Of a stretch of 45,054 nt of DNA, positions 34,756-43,069 are shown piece after piece (the stretch's first letter is position 1; every line of letters begins with the position of its first letter). The stretch is from Pirellulales bacterium. Lineage in GTDB: Bacteria; Planctomycetota; Planctomycetia; Pirellulales; Lacipirellulaceae. Position numbers and translations under genes: made by a program. Location: NCBI GenBank assembly GCA_020849945.1, contig JADZFK010000207.1:1-45054 (forward strand), written 5' to 3'. Under the pieces are notes generated by a model. It made no database searches and was not told the origin of the DNA. It saw only the letters and a list, made by a program, of their open reading frames with translations.

Positions 34756-36689
34756 AATCGTTGCCGAGAAACGAACGAATGCCAATGCCGGATCGGCGAT
34801 TCTGGATGCCCGCGCACAAGAAGCAGCGGCCCCGGCGTGGCACCGCCATGTTCCTGGGACAGGTGCTGTCGGTTCTGCTAAGCACGGCAACTGGCTACTC
34901 GCAGGAGCCAAACGCAGCCATTGTGGCTGCCGAAAAGGCCCGCATCCAAACGATTGAGCGGATCTCGCAGCCGACAATTGCGATTTTTTCGTCGAGTGGC
35001 AATGGCGGCGGTTCGGGGGTCATTATTTCGGCCGATGGGTATGCCCTGACAAACTTCCACGTGGTCGCGCCGTCTGGAGCGGCGATGAAGGTAGGCCTTT
35101 CCGACGGGCGGTATGTGGACGCCGTTCTTGTCGGGCTTGACCCCGGCGGCGACGTGGCCCTCATCAAGCTGTTGGGTAAGAAGGATGATTTCCCCGTTGC
35201 CCAGATGGGTGATAGCGATACGTGCCGCGTTGGCCAGTGGGTTTATGTCGTGGGCAACCCGTTCTTGTTGGCCGAGGATTTTCAGCCCACCGTGACCTAC
35301 GGAATTCTCTCCGGTGTGCGACGCTACCAATTCCCGGCCGGCACGCTGTTGGAGTACGCAGATTGCTTGCAGACCGATGCCGCAATTAACCCCGGCAACT
35401 CGGGCGGGCCTTTGTTCGATGCCGCCGGCAAATTGATCGGCATCAACGGCCGTGGTTCGTTCGAAAAGCGCGGGCGTGTGAACGTAGGCGTCGGTTACGC
35501 CATTTCGGTGAACCAAATCAAACGATTTGTCGGATTACTGAAGAGTGGCCGAATCGTAGACCATGGTTCGTTGGGGGCCACCGTGGCCAACGACGTAGAC
35601 GGCCGGGTCTTCGTCGACGACATTCTGGAAACCAGCGATGCGTACCGCCGCGGCTTGCGTTACGGCGACGAACTCGTGGAATTCGCCGGCCGAGAGATCG
35701 GTTCGGCAAATGCATTCAAGAACGCGCTCGGCACGTTCCCGGCGGGTTGGCGGGTGCCGATCAAGTATCGCCGCGATGGGAAGGAATATCAAACCGAAGT
35801 GAGGCTGGGCGGCGTTCATCGCGAAGGTGAACTCGAGGCGATCTTGCGCGGTGGCGGGGAAGCGCCCGACCCCAAACGTCCAACGCCCGAGCAGCCGAAA
35901 CCACGCAGTGAGCCGGGGAAACCAATCATCCCTAAACCCGATGCCCCTGGCCCAGGCGAGCCCCGGCTGCCGAATGGTCCGCCTCGTGGGGCTGCCAAGT
36001 CGAAACGCAAACCCCCGATTCCGAAAGCGGTGCGGCAATACTATGAAGCGGCGCCCGGGTACGCGAACTATTGGTTCAATCGGTACCATCAACAGCGGAT
36101 CTGGAATGCGTATCTGGCTCATGGCGATTTTGCCGAAACGGGGTGGAACTGGAAGATCGTCGCCGAGGGTGCTGACGGAAAAGGGAGTATAGTCATCGAC
36201 TTAACCGAGAAGAGCGGCTCGATCGTCATGCCCGAGGGCCAATCGGGGGTGGAGTTCGGCACGTCGTTGGTGGATGCGATGGCCCCGCCGCGCTCGGGTG
36301 GCCTGCTGGCTGCCCTGCACTTGTGGCAGCGGCTCTTGTTAGTAGGGCCTCGCAAGTTCGGCGAGGTCGTGTACCTTGGGCAGTTGCCGTTCAAACGCGA
36401 TGGCACCCTTGCCGACTGCCTGCAAGCGACCCACTCGGGCGTCGAGATGCGGTTCTACTTCGATCCCGAGAACTCGAATCTGGTCGGCCTCGAACTGTAT
36501 CGTTCCGATGAAGAAGACCCCTGCGAAGTTACCTTCGACGATATTCGCACGGTTCAAGGGCGTGGTTTGCCTCACCGCTGGACGATACGATTGGGCGACG
36601 AGGTTTTTGCCGACATGAATGTGAAACTGTTCGAAATCTCGAACGCCAACGGCCAGGCAAGCGACGATAAATCGAAAACCACCCCGTAG
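34752..36689 (+). CDS. HtrA/DegP-like serine protease with PDZ and extra C-terminal domain
   Basis: 645 residues, ATG 34752 overlapping the previous stop. A long basic N-region leads to a hydrophobic signal segment (AMFLGQVLSVLLSTATGYSQ). The trypsin-like domain keeps a full triad: H103 in NFHVV, D134 in GGDVALIK and S217 in NPGNSGGPLF. One PDZ domain follows at about 260-355. Then comes a Pro-rich linker (about 370-425) and a C-terminal domain near 440-640 of unknown type that may recall lipoprotein-carrier folds (weak). It is the only one of three consecutive trypsin-fold proteins here with an intact active site, so it is likely the working periplasmic protease of the set. Confidence 0.9.
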   Translation: MKSLPRNERMPMPDRRFWMPAHKKQRPRRGTAMFLGQVLSVLLSTATGYSQEPNAAIVAAEKARIQTIERISQPTIAIFSSSGNGGGSGVIISADGYALTNFHVVAPSGAAMKVGLSDGRYVDAVLVGLDPGGDVALIKLLGKKDDFPVAQMGDSDTCRVGQWVYVVGNPFLLAEDFQPTVTYGILSGVRRYQFPAGTLLEYADCLQTDAAINPGNSGGPLFDAAGKLIGINGRGSFEKRGRVNVGVGYAISVNQIKRFVGLLKSGRIVDHGSLGATVANDVDGRVFVDDILETSDAYRRGLRYGDELVEFAGREIGSANAFKNALGTFPAGWRVPIKYRRDGKEYQTEVRLGGVHREGELEAILRGGGEAPDPKRPTPEQPKPRSEPGKPIIPKPDAPGPGEPRLPNGPPRGAAKSKRKPPIPKAVRQYYEAAPGYANYWFNRYHQQRIWNAYLAHGDFAETGWNWKIVAEGADGKGSIVIDLTEKSGSIVMPEGQSGVEFGTSLVDAMAPPRSGGLLAALHLWQRLLLVGPRKFGEVVYLGQLPFKRDGTLADCLQATHSGVEMRFYFDPENSNLVGLELYRSDEEDPCEVTFDDIRTVQGRGLPHRWTIRLGDEVFADMNVKLFEISNANGQASDDKSKTTP

Positions 36690-36707
36690 TCGTCGGGTTG
36701 CAGAACC

Positions 36708-38003
36708 ATGCGGCTGCACTGCGGCAACAACATGAACATCAGCAAGTGCTATAACACGAAGCCGGCAAGCGATGGTTCGGAGGGTTGCCGTGCGGAAGAA
36801 CGGCCCCACCGAGCGCCGTTTGGGTGTTGCGGCAAGGTGAAGGGCTGGTTGTTGTTAAGCCCGAGCGGCAGCTTGCGGGGGCGGGTAGTTGCAGCCACGA
36901 TTGTTTGGCTCCTGGTCACAATATCCTTCGCCCAGGCCCAAAGCGGTACACCTACACCTTCGCCTTCGCTGGTCGAGGTTGCCCGGCAAGTCCAACCGAA
37001 GATTGTAAAGCTCTACGGCACGGGGGGCGTGCGCGGACTGGAAGCTTACCAGAGCGGCGTCCTTATTTCTGGAAAAGGGCACGTGCTGACGGTCTGGAGT
37101 TACGTGCTAGACGCCGACGAAGTGACGGTGGTACTGGATGACGGCCGGCATTTCATGGCTCGGCTCGTGGCCTCCGATCCGTTGTTGGAAGTGGCGGTGC
37201 TCAAATTCGACGTGGAACATGAGGACCTGCCTCATTTCGAGTTGTCGGCGTCGGGGAAGGCGATACCCGGCGAGCGGGTGTTGGCGTTCAGTAATTTGTT
37301 TGGTATCGCGGTGGGAGATGAACCGGTGAGCATGCTGCATGGTGTCGTTTCGGCGATAGCGCCGCTCGAAGCGCGTCGGGGGGCGTTTGCGTCGAACTAT
37401 CGCGGTAATGTGTACGTGGTGGATGCGGCCGCCAACAACCCAGGGGCCGGAGGCGGTGCCCTGACCGATAGCCAAGGCCGACTGCTCGGCATGTTGGGAA
37501 AGGAATTGCGGAGCAACGTGAGCGGCACCTGGCTCAACTATGCGTTGCCTGTCGATGCCTTTGAATCCACGGTTCAAGACATGCTGGCGGGACGATTCAC
37601 GCCGGCCGATCTCACCGACGCGGATCGCCCCGAGCATCCGCTGTCGTTGGCGGCTCTGGGCATCGTGCTGGTTCCCGACGTCCTCTCGCGCACACCACCG
37701 TATATCGATCGAGTCCTTCCGAACTCAGCTGCCGAAGCGGCTGGTTTGCGGCAAGACGACTTGCTGTTGTTGATCGAAACGCAGGTGGCCAATTCCTGCC
37801 GCGAAGCTCATCGCCTCGTCGAGCGGTTAGATCAGGATGCGACTTGCCGCGTGGCCGTGCTGCGCGAGGACCAATTCCTGGAGTTTACGTTGTCGGCGGC
37901 CTCGGCCAAGATGCCCTCCCGGCCGAACACCGAACCGCCAATTGTTCCCGCTGTTGATTCAGCGCCCGTAAACGGTCCACCACCACAGGCAGGCGAAAAG
38001 TAA
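36708..38003 (+). CDS. Trypsin-fold pseudoprotease with PDZ domain
   Basis: 431 residues. Hydrophobic segment VVAATIVWLLVTISFAQAQ near 60-78 serves as signal or anchor. The HtrA fold is clear, but every triad position is changed: LTVWSYV replaces LTNxHVV (S131 for His), DPLLEVAVL replaces DxxxDLALL (E161 for Asp), and NPGAGGGAL replaces NPGNSGGPL (G248 for Ser). A PDZ domain follows at about 310-390 (IDRVLPNSAAEAAGLRQDDLLLLIE). Proteolysis is therefore not expected; peptide binding through PDZ is. It lies 18 bases after the active protease gene and directly abuts the next. The reading frame is intact, so this is a maintained protein and not a broken gene. Confidence 0.85.
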   Translation: MRLHCGNNMNISKCYNTKPASDGSEGCRAEERPHRAPFGCCGKVKGWLLLSPSGSLRGRVVAATIVWLLVTISFAQAQSGTPTPSPSLVEVARQVQPKIVKLYGTGGVRGLEAYQSGVLISGKGHVLTVWSYVLDADEVTVVLDDGRHFMARLVASDPLLEVAVLKFDVEHEDLPHFELSASGKAIPGERVLAFSNLFGIAVGDEPVSMLHGVVSAIAPLEARRGAFASNYRGNVYVVDAAANNPGAGGGALTDSQGRLLGMLGKELRSNVSGTWLNYALPVDAFESTVQDMLAGRFTPADLTDADRPEHPLSLAALGIVLVPDVLSRTPPYIDRVLPNSAAEAAGLRQDDLLLLIETQVANSCREAHRLVERLDQDATCRVAVLREDQFLEFTLSAASAKMPSRPNTEPPIVPAVDSAPVNGPPPQAGEK

Positions 38004-40118
38004 ATGGCCTGCATCCTTCATTTCCTTTTCCGGCATCATTTGATGGTGAGAATGCGCGAACTTTCCTGGTCGATTAGATTCACGCTGCTGGTGTGTGCGA
38101 TGCCCGTGTGCGCACAAGAGCCGGTTTCGCGGGAGGGCACCGAGGAGGCAGCGCTCCGGGCCGCGGCCGACCGAGTGGCTCCGTCGGTGGTGCAGATTCG
38201 CACGATCGGCGGGCTGGAGGTTGTCGAGGGGACCGTGGTGGTCGATGGGCCAACAACCGGCCTGATTATTTCCCCCGAGGGCGACATCCTTTCCAGTGCG
38301 TTTAATTTCGTCCAGCGGCCCGCCTCGATCGTGGTGACGTTGGAATCTGGCAAACAAGTGCCTGCCGAGTTGGTGGCCACCGACCACAGCCGCATGTTGG
38401 TGCTGCTGAAGGCCAAGGGACTATCGCAACTACCAGTGCCCGAGTTGGCACCGGTGGAAGAAACGCGGCCTGGGCAGTGGGCGGTGGCGTTGGGTCGCAC
38501 ATTTCGAGCGGAGCGGACGAACGTAACCGTGGGGATCGTAAGCGCGGTGGGGCGAATGCACGGCCGGGCGATTCAGACGGATGCGGATGTTTCCACTGCA
38601 AATTACGGTGGGCCGCTGGTGGATCTGCGGGGCCGCGTGTTGGGCCTGGTGGTGCCGATGTCTCCGCAGGCGAACAGCGAGTTGGCGGGGATCGAGTGGT
38701 ACGATTCGGGAATTGGCTTCGCAATACCGCTCGGGCCACTGGCCCCGCGTCTCGAACGCATGAAGAAGGGCGAAGATCAACGCTCGGGGGTGCTCGGCAT
38801 TGGGTTTCTTCCGAGCGATCCGCATACCTCGCCCGCCGAGTTGGCGCTGGTTCGGCCCGATTCGCCGGCAGCCAAGGCCGGGTTGAAGAAGGGGGATCGG
38901 ATCGTTGAACTTGATGGGCGACCGATCCGAAATCAGTCCGACCTTCGTTTCGCGCTTGGGCCACATTACGGTGGCGACACGGTGCGAGTTGTCGCCCTGC
39001 GCGGCGAAGAGCGGCTTGAGCGTTCCGTGGAACTTGCGGGCGAACTTCCGCCGTTTCGGCATGCCTCGCTAGGCATCTTGCCCCTGCGGCCACTCGCCAA
39101 AGAGTCTGATGCCGAGGCCAAGGACGATCCAGCCGACCGAGCCAATGCCAAGGAACAGCCGAGCAAAGATGCGGGCAACATGCCAGCCGAGGAGGCGGGC
39201 CAGCCGGGCGTTGGCGTGCGAATGGTGTTGGCAGGTAGCCCCGCCGAGCAAGCGGGCGTTCGGCGGGGCGACCGGCTCGTGGAAATCAATGGGGCCAAGA
39301 TTCGGTCCCTCGACGACGTGCGGCAAGTGCTCAACGAGGTGTCGTCAGACGCCGAAGTCGTGGTTCACCTGATGCGGAAGAACAATCGCCAAGAGTACAA
39401 GCTGAAAGCCGCGCTGCTTCCTGGTTCGGTGCCGAGTGAATTGCCGCCGGCTTACGAAATGCCCGCCCAAGCGGAGGCACAAGAGGCTTCCACCCCAGGG
39501 GAAACGGAGGAGCTGCGCCTGCCCGAGTTTCCACACACTTGCCAAGTTTTTGTGCCGTGCAGCCAGTCGAATGGCGAATCGCTCGCCGCGTTGTTGTGGA
39601 TCCAATCTCGTGGCGAAGCCAAGCCTGCCGAGGTGATCCGGCAATGGCAACCCGAGTGCGAGCGTTTGGGAATCATGTTGCTGGTGCCCCAGCCGAAGAG
39701 TTCTGATCATTGGGAGCGGACCGACTTGGAATACTTATCACGCTTGATGCAGGCTGCCAGCGCGAAGTACAAGGTGGATCCACACCGCGTAGTGGTGGGG
39801 GGCCGTGGGAACGCGGGAGCCATTTGTTGGCCGCTGGCACTGGCCGACCGACGGCAGGTTCGAGGTATCCTGTCGGTTGCCTCGCCGTTACCACGGCAGG
39901 TACAAGTTCCACCGAACGACCCGGCATTACGACTGGCGGTGTTTGCCGTCATCCCACCCAAGAAGGACCAAGCGGCGGTCATCTCGGAAGGGCTAAAAAA
40001 AATAGCTGATGCCGGCTACAATGTAGCGACACGGACCAAAGCCACGCCCGCGGTTGAACTTTCCGAGGACGAACGGGCGGAACTCGCCCGCTGGATCGAT
40101 GCGCTAGATCGGTTCTAG
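38004..40118 (+). CDS. Trypsin-fold pseudoprotease with two PDZ domains and hydrolase-like C-terminus
   Basis: 704 residues starting on the base after the previous stop codon; ATG 38043 or 38052 are alternative starts. Signal segment [13 protein letters not shown]. The trypsin-like domain has F100 for His (SSAFNFV), M131 for Asp (DHSRMLVLL) and Y201 for Ser (STANYGGPL). Two PDZ domains follow, at about 260-345 ([21 protein letters not shown]) and 395-475 ([21 protein letters not shown]). The C-terminal 200 residues resemble an alpha/beta hydrolase, but the nucleophile elbow reads VVGGRGNAG with no serine. Both enzyme-like domains thus look inactive. A run of eight A at 39995-40002 lies in frame. 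Probably a binding or adaptor protein. Confidence 0.83.
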   Translation: MACILHFLFRHHLMVRMRELSWSIRFTLLVCAMPVCAQEPVSREGTEEAALRAAADRVAPSVVQIRTIGGLEVVEGTVVVDGPTTGLIISPEGDILSSAFNFVQRPASIVVTLESGKQVPAELVATDHSRMLVLLKAKGLSQLPVPELAPVEETRPGQWAVALGRTFRAERTNVTVGIVSAVGRMHGRAIQTDADVSTANYGGPLVDLRGRVLGLVVPMSPQANSELAGIEWYDSGIGFAIPLGPLAPRLERMKKGEDQRSGVLGIGFLPSDPHTSPAELALVRPDSPAAKAGLKKGDRIVELDGRPIRNQSDLRFALGPHYGGDTVRVVALRGEERLERSVELAGELPPFRHASLGILPLRPLAKESDAEAKDDPADRANAKEQPSKDAGNMPAEEAGQPGVGVRMVLAGSPAEQAGVRRGDRLVEINGAKIRSLDDVRQVLNEVSSDAEVVVHLMRKNNRQEYKLKAALLPGSVPSELPPAYEMPAQAEAQEASTPGETEELRLPEFPHTCQVFVPCSQSNGESLAALLWIQSRGEAKPAEVIRQWQPECERLGIMLLVPQPKSSDHWERTDLEYLSRLMQAASAKYKVDPHRVVVGGRGNAGAICWPLALADRRQVRGILSVASPLPRQVQVPPNDPALRLAVFAVIPPKKDQAAVISEGLKKIADAGYNVATRTKATPAVELSEDERAELARWIDALDRF

Positions 40119-40124
40119 CTGCCA

Positions 40125-40159
40125 GTCGTTAGTCGTTAGGGTCGAGGGTCGAGGGTTTA
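40125..40159. repeat. Five in-phase heptads after the large operon
   Basis: GTCGTTA twice, GGGTCGA twice and GGGTTTA run in one 7-base register starting 7 bases after the stop codon. GTCGTTA also appears at 22356-22362. Confidence 0.65.
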
Positions 40160-40200
40160 GCGGCGGCGGCAACGCCGCATCTACCGCCAATACTCGTAGC

Positions 40201-40256
40201 CATCAGCCATCAGCCATCAGCCATCAGTCATTCGTCATTCGTCATTCGTCATTCGT
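40201..40256. repeat. Eight-unit tandem heptamer array
   Basis: CATCAGC three times, CATCAGT once, then CATTCGT four times: 56 bases without interruption. The unit changes sequence midway but keeps its length. It sits 44 bases before the serine dehydratase ATG. Confidence 0.92.
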
Positions 40257-40299
40257 CCGTGGCCGCGAACGCAACGAAATAGGGTACTTCGGAACTTGC

Positions 40300-41739
40300 A
40301 TGTCGATAAGTGTTTTTGACCTGTTTACGATTGGCATCGGTCCTTCCAGTTCGCATTCGATCGGCCCGATGCGAGCGGCATGCCATTTTCTTGAACGCCT
40401 TCGAGCGGCCGGCTTACTAGAAGCCTGTGCCAAGGTCGAGGTAAGGCTTTACGGTTCGCTCGCGCTCACCGGCAAGGGGCACGGAACCGATCGAGCCATT
40501 TTGCTCGGCCTTGAAGGGGCGACGCCCGAGAGTGTCGATCCCGACCAGGTTGAAGCTCGTGTGAAAGCGATTCGCTCTTCCGGTCGGATCACGCTTGGAG
40601 AGGGTCCAACCATTCCCTTTACCGAGGAGGGGCACCTGTTGTTCCTGCGCAAGGAATCGTTACCACAGCATCCAAACGGCATGCGATTTACGGCCCACGA
40701 TGCCGCCGGCAAGACCTTGCACGAGTACACGTGCTTTTCGATCGGCGGTGGTTTTGTTGTGGACGAAGTGGATGCCGTGGCCGATCAAATCACTCACGAC
40801 GAAACCCCCCTGCCCTACCCTTATCATTCGGGCGACGACCTACTGAAGCTGGCCTTGGAGACGGGCCTTTCGATTAGCTCGATGACGCTTGCCAACGAAT
40901 GCAGTTGGCGGAGCGAAGCGGAAACCCGCGCCGGTCTGCTCGAACGTTGGCGAGTGATGCAGGCCTGCGTCGAGCGGGGGTGCCGAAAGGAAGGTATCTT
41001 GCCGGGTAGTCTGAAGGTGCGACGCCGAGCCCCCGAACTCTATCGCAAACTATCCGTGGGATGGTCGTCGCCAAGCTCGGCCGCCGATCTTGAAACCGCG
41101 CGTCCATCCGCGTTGCTGGCCGAGTCGCCGGCCCTGCGCGATCCGCTTGCCGTGATCGATTGGGTCGATCTGTTCGCGCTGGCTGTGAGCGAGGAGAACG
41201 CGGCGGGTGGGCGAGTGGTGACGGCCCCGACAAACGGTGCCGCCGGAATCATTCCCGCCGTGCTGCACTACTACCGGCGGTTCGTCCCCGGAGCCAGCGA
41301 GGAAGGTGTGGTGCGATTCTTGTTGACGGCGGGGGCGATCGGCATTCTCTATAAACTCAACGCCTCGCTCTCTGGGGCCGAGGTGGGGTGCCAGGGGGAA
41401 GTGGGGGTTGCCTGCTCGATGGCCGCCGGCGCGCTGACCGAAGTGCTTGGCGGCACCGTTCCGCAGGTTGAAATGGCGGCCGAAATCGGCATGGAGCACA
41501 ACCTCGGCCTGACCTGCGACCCGATCGGCGGCTTGGTGCAAGTGCCGTGCATCGAACGGTGCGCGATGGCGTCGGTCAAGGCCATCAATGCCTCGCGGAT
41601 GGCCCTGCGGAGCGACGGCAACCACCGCGTTTCGCTCGACCGCGTGATCCGCACCATGCGCGAAACCGGACGCGATATGCTCACGAAGTACAAGGAAACC
41701 TCGCGCGGCGGCCTTGCGGTGGCCGTCACCGAGTGCTGA
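40300..41739 (+). CDS. sdaA: L-serine ammonia-lyase (iron-sulfur type)
   Basis: Converts L-serine to pyruvate and ammonia using a [4Fe-4S] cluster. 479 residues, single chain with both alpha and beta parts. The N-terminal [12 protein letters not shown] matches the family motif SSHTVGPM. Near the C-terminus C364, C406 and C417 have the 42/11 spacing of the cluster ligands known in the Legionella enzyme. [18 protein letters not shown] and [19 protein letters not shown] are the other landmarks. No regulatory ACT domain is visible. There is no strong ribosome site. The last 14 bases overlap the convergent hydrolase gene. Confidence 0.93.
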   Translation: MSISVFDLFTIGIGPSSSHSIGPMRAACHFLERLRAAGLLEACAKVEVRLYGSLALTGKGHGTDRAILLGLEGATPESVDPDQVEARVKAIRSSGRITLGEGPTIPFTEEGHLLFLRKESLPQHPNGMRFTAHDAAGKTLHEYTCFSIGGGFVVDEVDAVADQITHDETPLPYPYHSGDDLLKLALETGLSISSMTLANECSWRSEAETRAGLLERWRVMQACVERGCRKEGILPGSLKVRRRAPELYRKLSVGWSSPSSAADLETARPSALLAESPALRDPLAVIDWVDLFALAVSEENAAGGRVVTAPTNGAAGIIPAVLHYYRRFVPGASEEGVVRFLLTAGAIGILYKLNASLSGAEVGCQGEVGVACSMAAGALTEVLGGTVPQVEMAAEIGMEHNLGLTCDPIGGLVQVPCIERCAMASVKAINASRMALRSDGNHRVSLDRVIRTMRETGRDMLTKYKETSRGGLAVAVTEC

Positions 41740-42748
41740 CGGGAGCCACTTCACGGCCATCCTTGCGGGCCGCTTCGCGAAACAACTTCGCGGCGGCCGG
41801 TGCCATCTTGGCGTTGTTGTGGTCGGCACCCGGTACCGTTGCCAGCTTCCACGCGAACGGTAGATGATGCTCGCTGGCATACGATTTGGCTTGCTTGAAG
41901 AATCGATTGCCGCGTTCGAACCGGTGGGCACCTTGCCGCATCGCTGCCGGCGTTCGCGGCAGCCAACGATGATTCGGGTCGGTATCTTCCTCACCCAGCA
42001 GAACGACCAGCGGCCGGGCGAGTGATTGAGCCAGCTTTTCCGAATTCACGGGCGAACCTTTCAGCCCGTAGGGGATTTGTGTCTGCAGATCGACTGTGGT
42101 GTACCAGCCTGGGTTGGCCGCGATGGCCAGTTTGTATCGTCCTTCGGGGTAGCTAAGTACGAATCGATGCACGAACTGCCCCCCAGCGGAATGGCCATAG
42201 AGATAATACCCCTTGGTCGAGATCGCATTCTCCTGAACCACATGGTCGAAGAGATGCTCAATCGCCGCGAACGCCGTCTTCTCCCGGTCGCGAAATGTGC
42301 CGTCCGGCTCGGTCAAATACCCAAGCTGGTACATCGTTTCCGAGGGGTAATGCTCGAAAGAAAACTCCGGGGCGATCAGCAGCATTCGCCCTTGCCGTGC
42401 CAGCTCCACCCAGGAATCGCGGTACGTTTCGCCATTGCGATTCCTGCCGTGCATGATGAAAAGAATTTGTCCGTCCAGGCGAAACGCATCGGGGCGATAG
42501 GTCCAGGCCGTAATCGGCCGTTCTGCGTTGCCGCGTTGATCAATGAAGGTAAAGCGACTCACACCGACCGGAATTGGTTCCGCGCAAACCGTTGCTACGA
42601 TCGCAAGCAGGAACACAGAACTAATAAGGAACTCCAACAACCCGCCTCTCCCTCTGCGAGAGGGCCAAGTTGCTCGGAACTCGCCGTGGCGAGGTAAGGG
42701 TGCCTTGAAAACTGTTTTGTTAGAGTTCCTAAGTTGCCATCGCCACAT
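41726..42748 (-). CDS. Exported alpha/beta hydrolase, esterase/depolymerase-like
   Basis: About 340 residues. The fold and motifs are those of alpha/beta hydrolases close to polyhydroxybutyrate-depolymerase or feruloyl-esterase types: [12 protein letters not shown] near the oxyanion hole, GHSAGG with nucleophile S187, an Asp-containing [13 protein letters not shown] segment, and PGADHNN with the likely catalytic His. The substrate is not known. A signal helix ([20 protein letters not shown]) is preceded by about 40 residues encoded by repeat-like DNA with two hairpins. ATG 42748 has GAGG upstream on its strand. ATG 42772 or an internal TTG just before the signal helix are alternatives. Confidence 0.78.
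   Translation of the reverse strand: MWRWQLRNSNKTVFKAPLPRHGEFRATWPSRRGRGGLLEFLISSVFLLAIVATVCAEPIPVGVSRFTFIDQRGNAERPITAWTYRPDAFRLDGQILFIMHGRNRNGETYRDSWVELARQGRMLLIAPEFSFEHYPSETMYQLGYLTEPDGTFRDREKTAFAAIEHLFDHVVQENAISTKGYYLYGHSAGGQFVHRFVLSYPEGRYKLAIAANPGWYTTVDLQTQIPYGLKGSPVNSEKLAQSLARPLVVLLGEEDTDPNHRWLPRTPAAMRQGAHRFERGNRFFKQAKSYASEHHLPFAWKLATVPGADHNNAKMAPAAAKLFREAARKDGREVAPVSTR
42650..42693. repeat. Two small hairpins inside the hydrolase N-terminus
   Basis: CCCTCT-GCG-AGAGGG (42650-42664) and CTCGCC-GT-GGCGAG (42680-42693) are both perfect. They resemble the GAGAGGG dispersed repeats seen again near 42858-42880. Confidence 0.55.
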
Positions 42749-42772
42749 GATAGCCTCGCCGGAAAATTGCAT

Positions 42773-43069
42773 TGTAATTAAAGTGCCTTCACCACGAAGG
42801 TATGGAAATACACACCAGGGCTATCAACCAAGGGGCTATCCGATATACTCCATCGCCCATCGGGAGAGGGTTGGGGTGAGGGTAAACAACTCCGGCAAAC
42901 AAGGCATCCTCAACTCCCCGCGGCGAGCTGCAAGCAACCTGCCCACTCCCATCAGGAGAAGGTTCTCGGATAAGCTCCAAGGCTGTGCGACGCTTCCGCG
43001 CTCCGCTTCGCGTCGCGGCTAAACACGCAACCCGTACAAACTTCCCTACTGGCCCTCGCCCCTCAACCC
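42773..43069. repeat. Repeat-filled gap with family C copy 2
   Basis: 297 bases between two reverse-strand genes. It contains a GGGAGAGGGTTGGGGTGAGGG-like segment at 42859-42880, a Gly/Arg-type repeat region up to 42980, and at 42995-43024 an exact copy of the 30-base repeat from 11912-11941. No gene is supported. Confidence 0.65.

Noticed and set aside
36708-38003. Considered as a pseudogene because the protease triad is lost
   Set aside because: The frame is intact from signal segment to PDZ and is tightly packed with its neighbours, so it is a likely functional non-enzyme.
40201-40256. Tandem array considered as a CRISPR
   Set aside because: Units are 7 bases with no spacers.
42543-43022. 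Forward frame of 159 codons in the repeat gap
   Set aside because: It translates dispersed repeats (PLPLREG, RERVGVRV types) and lies antisense to the hydrolase start.
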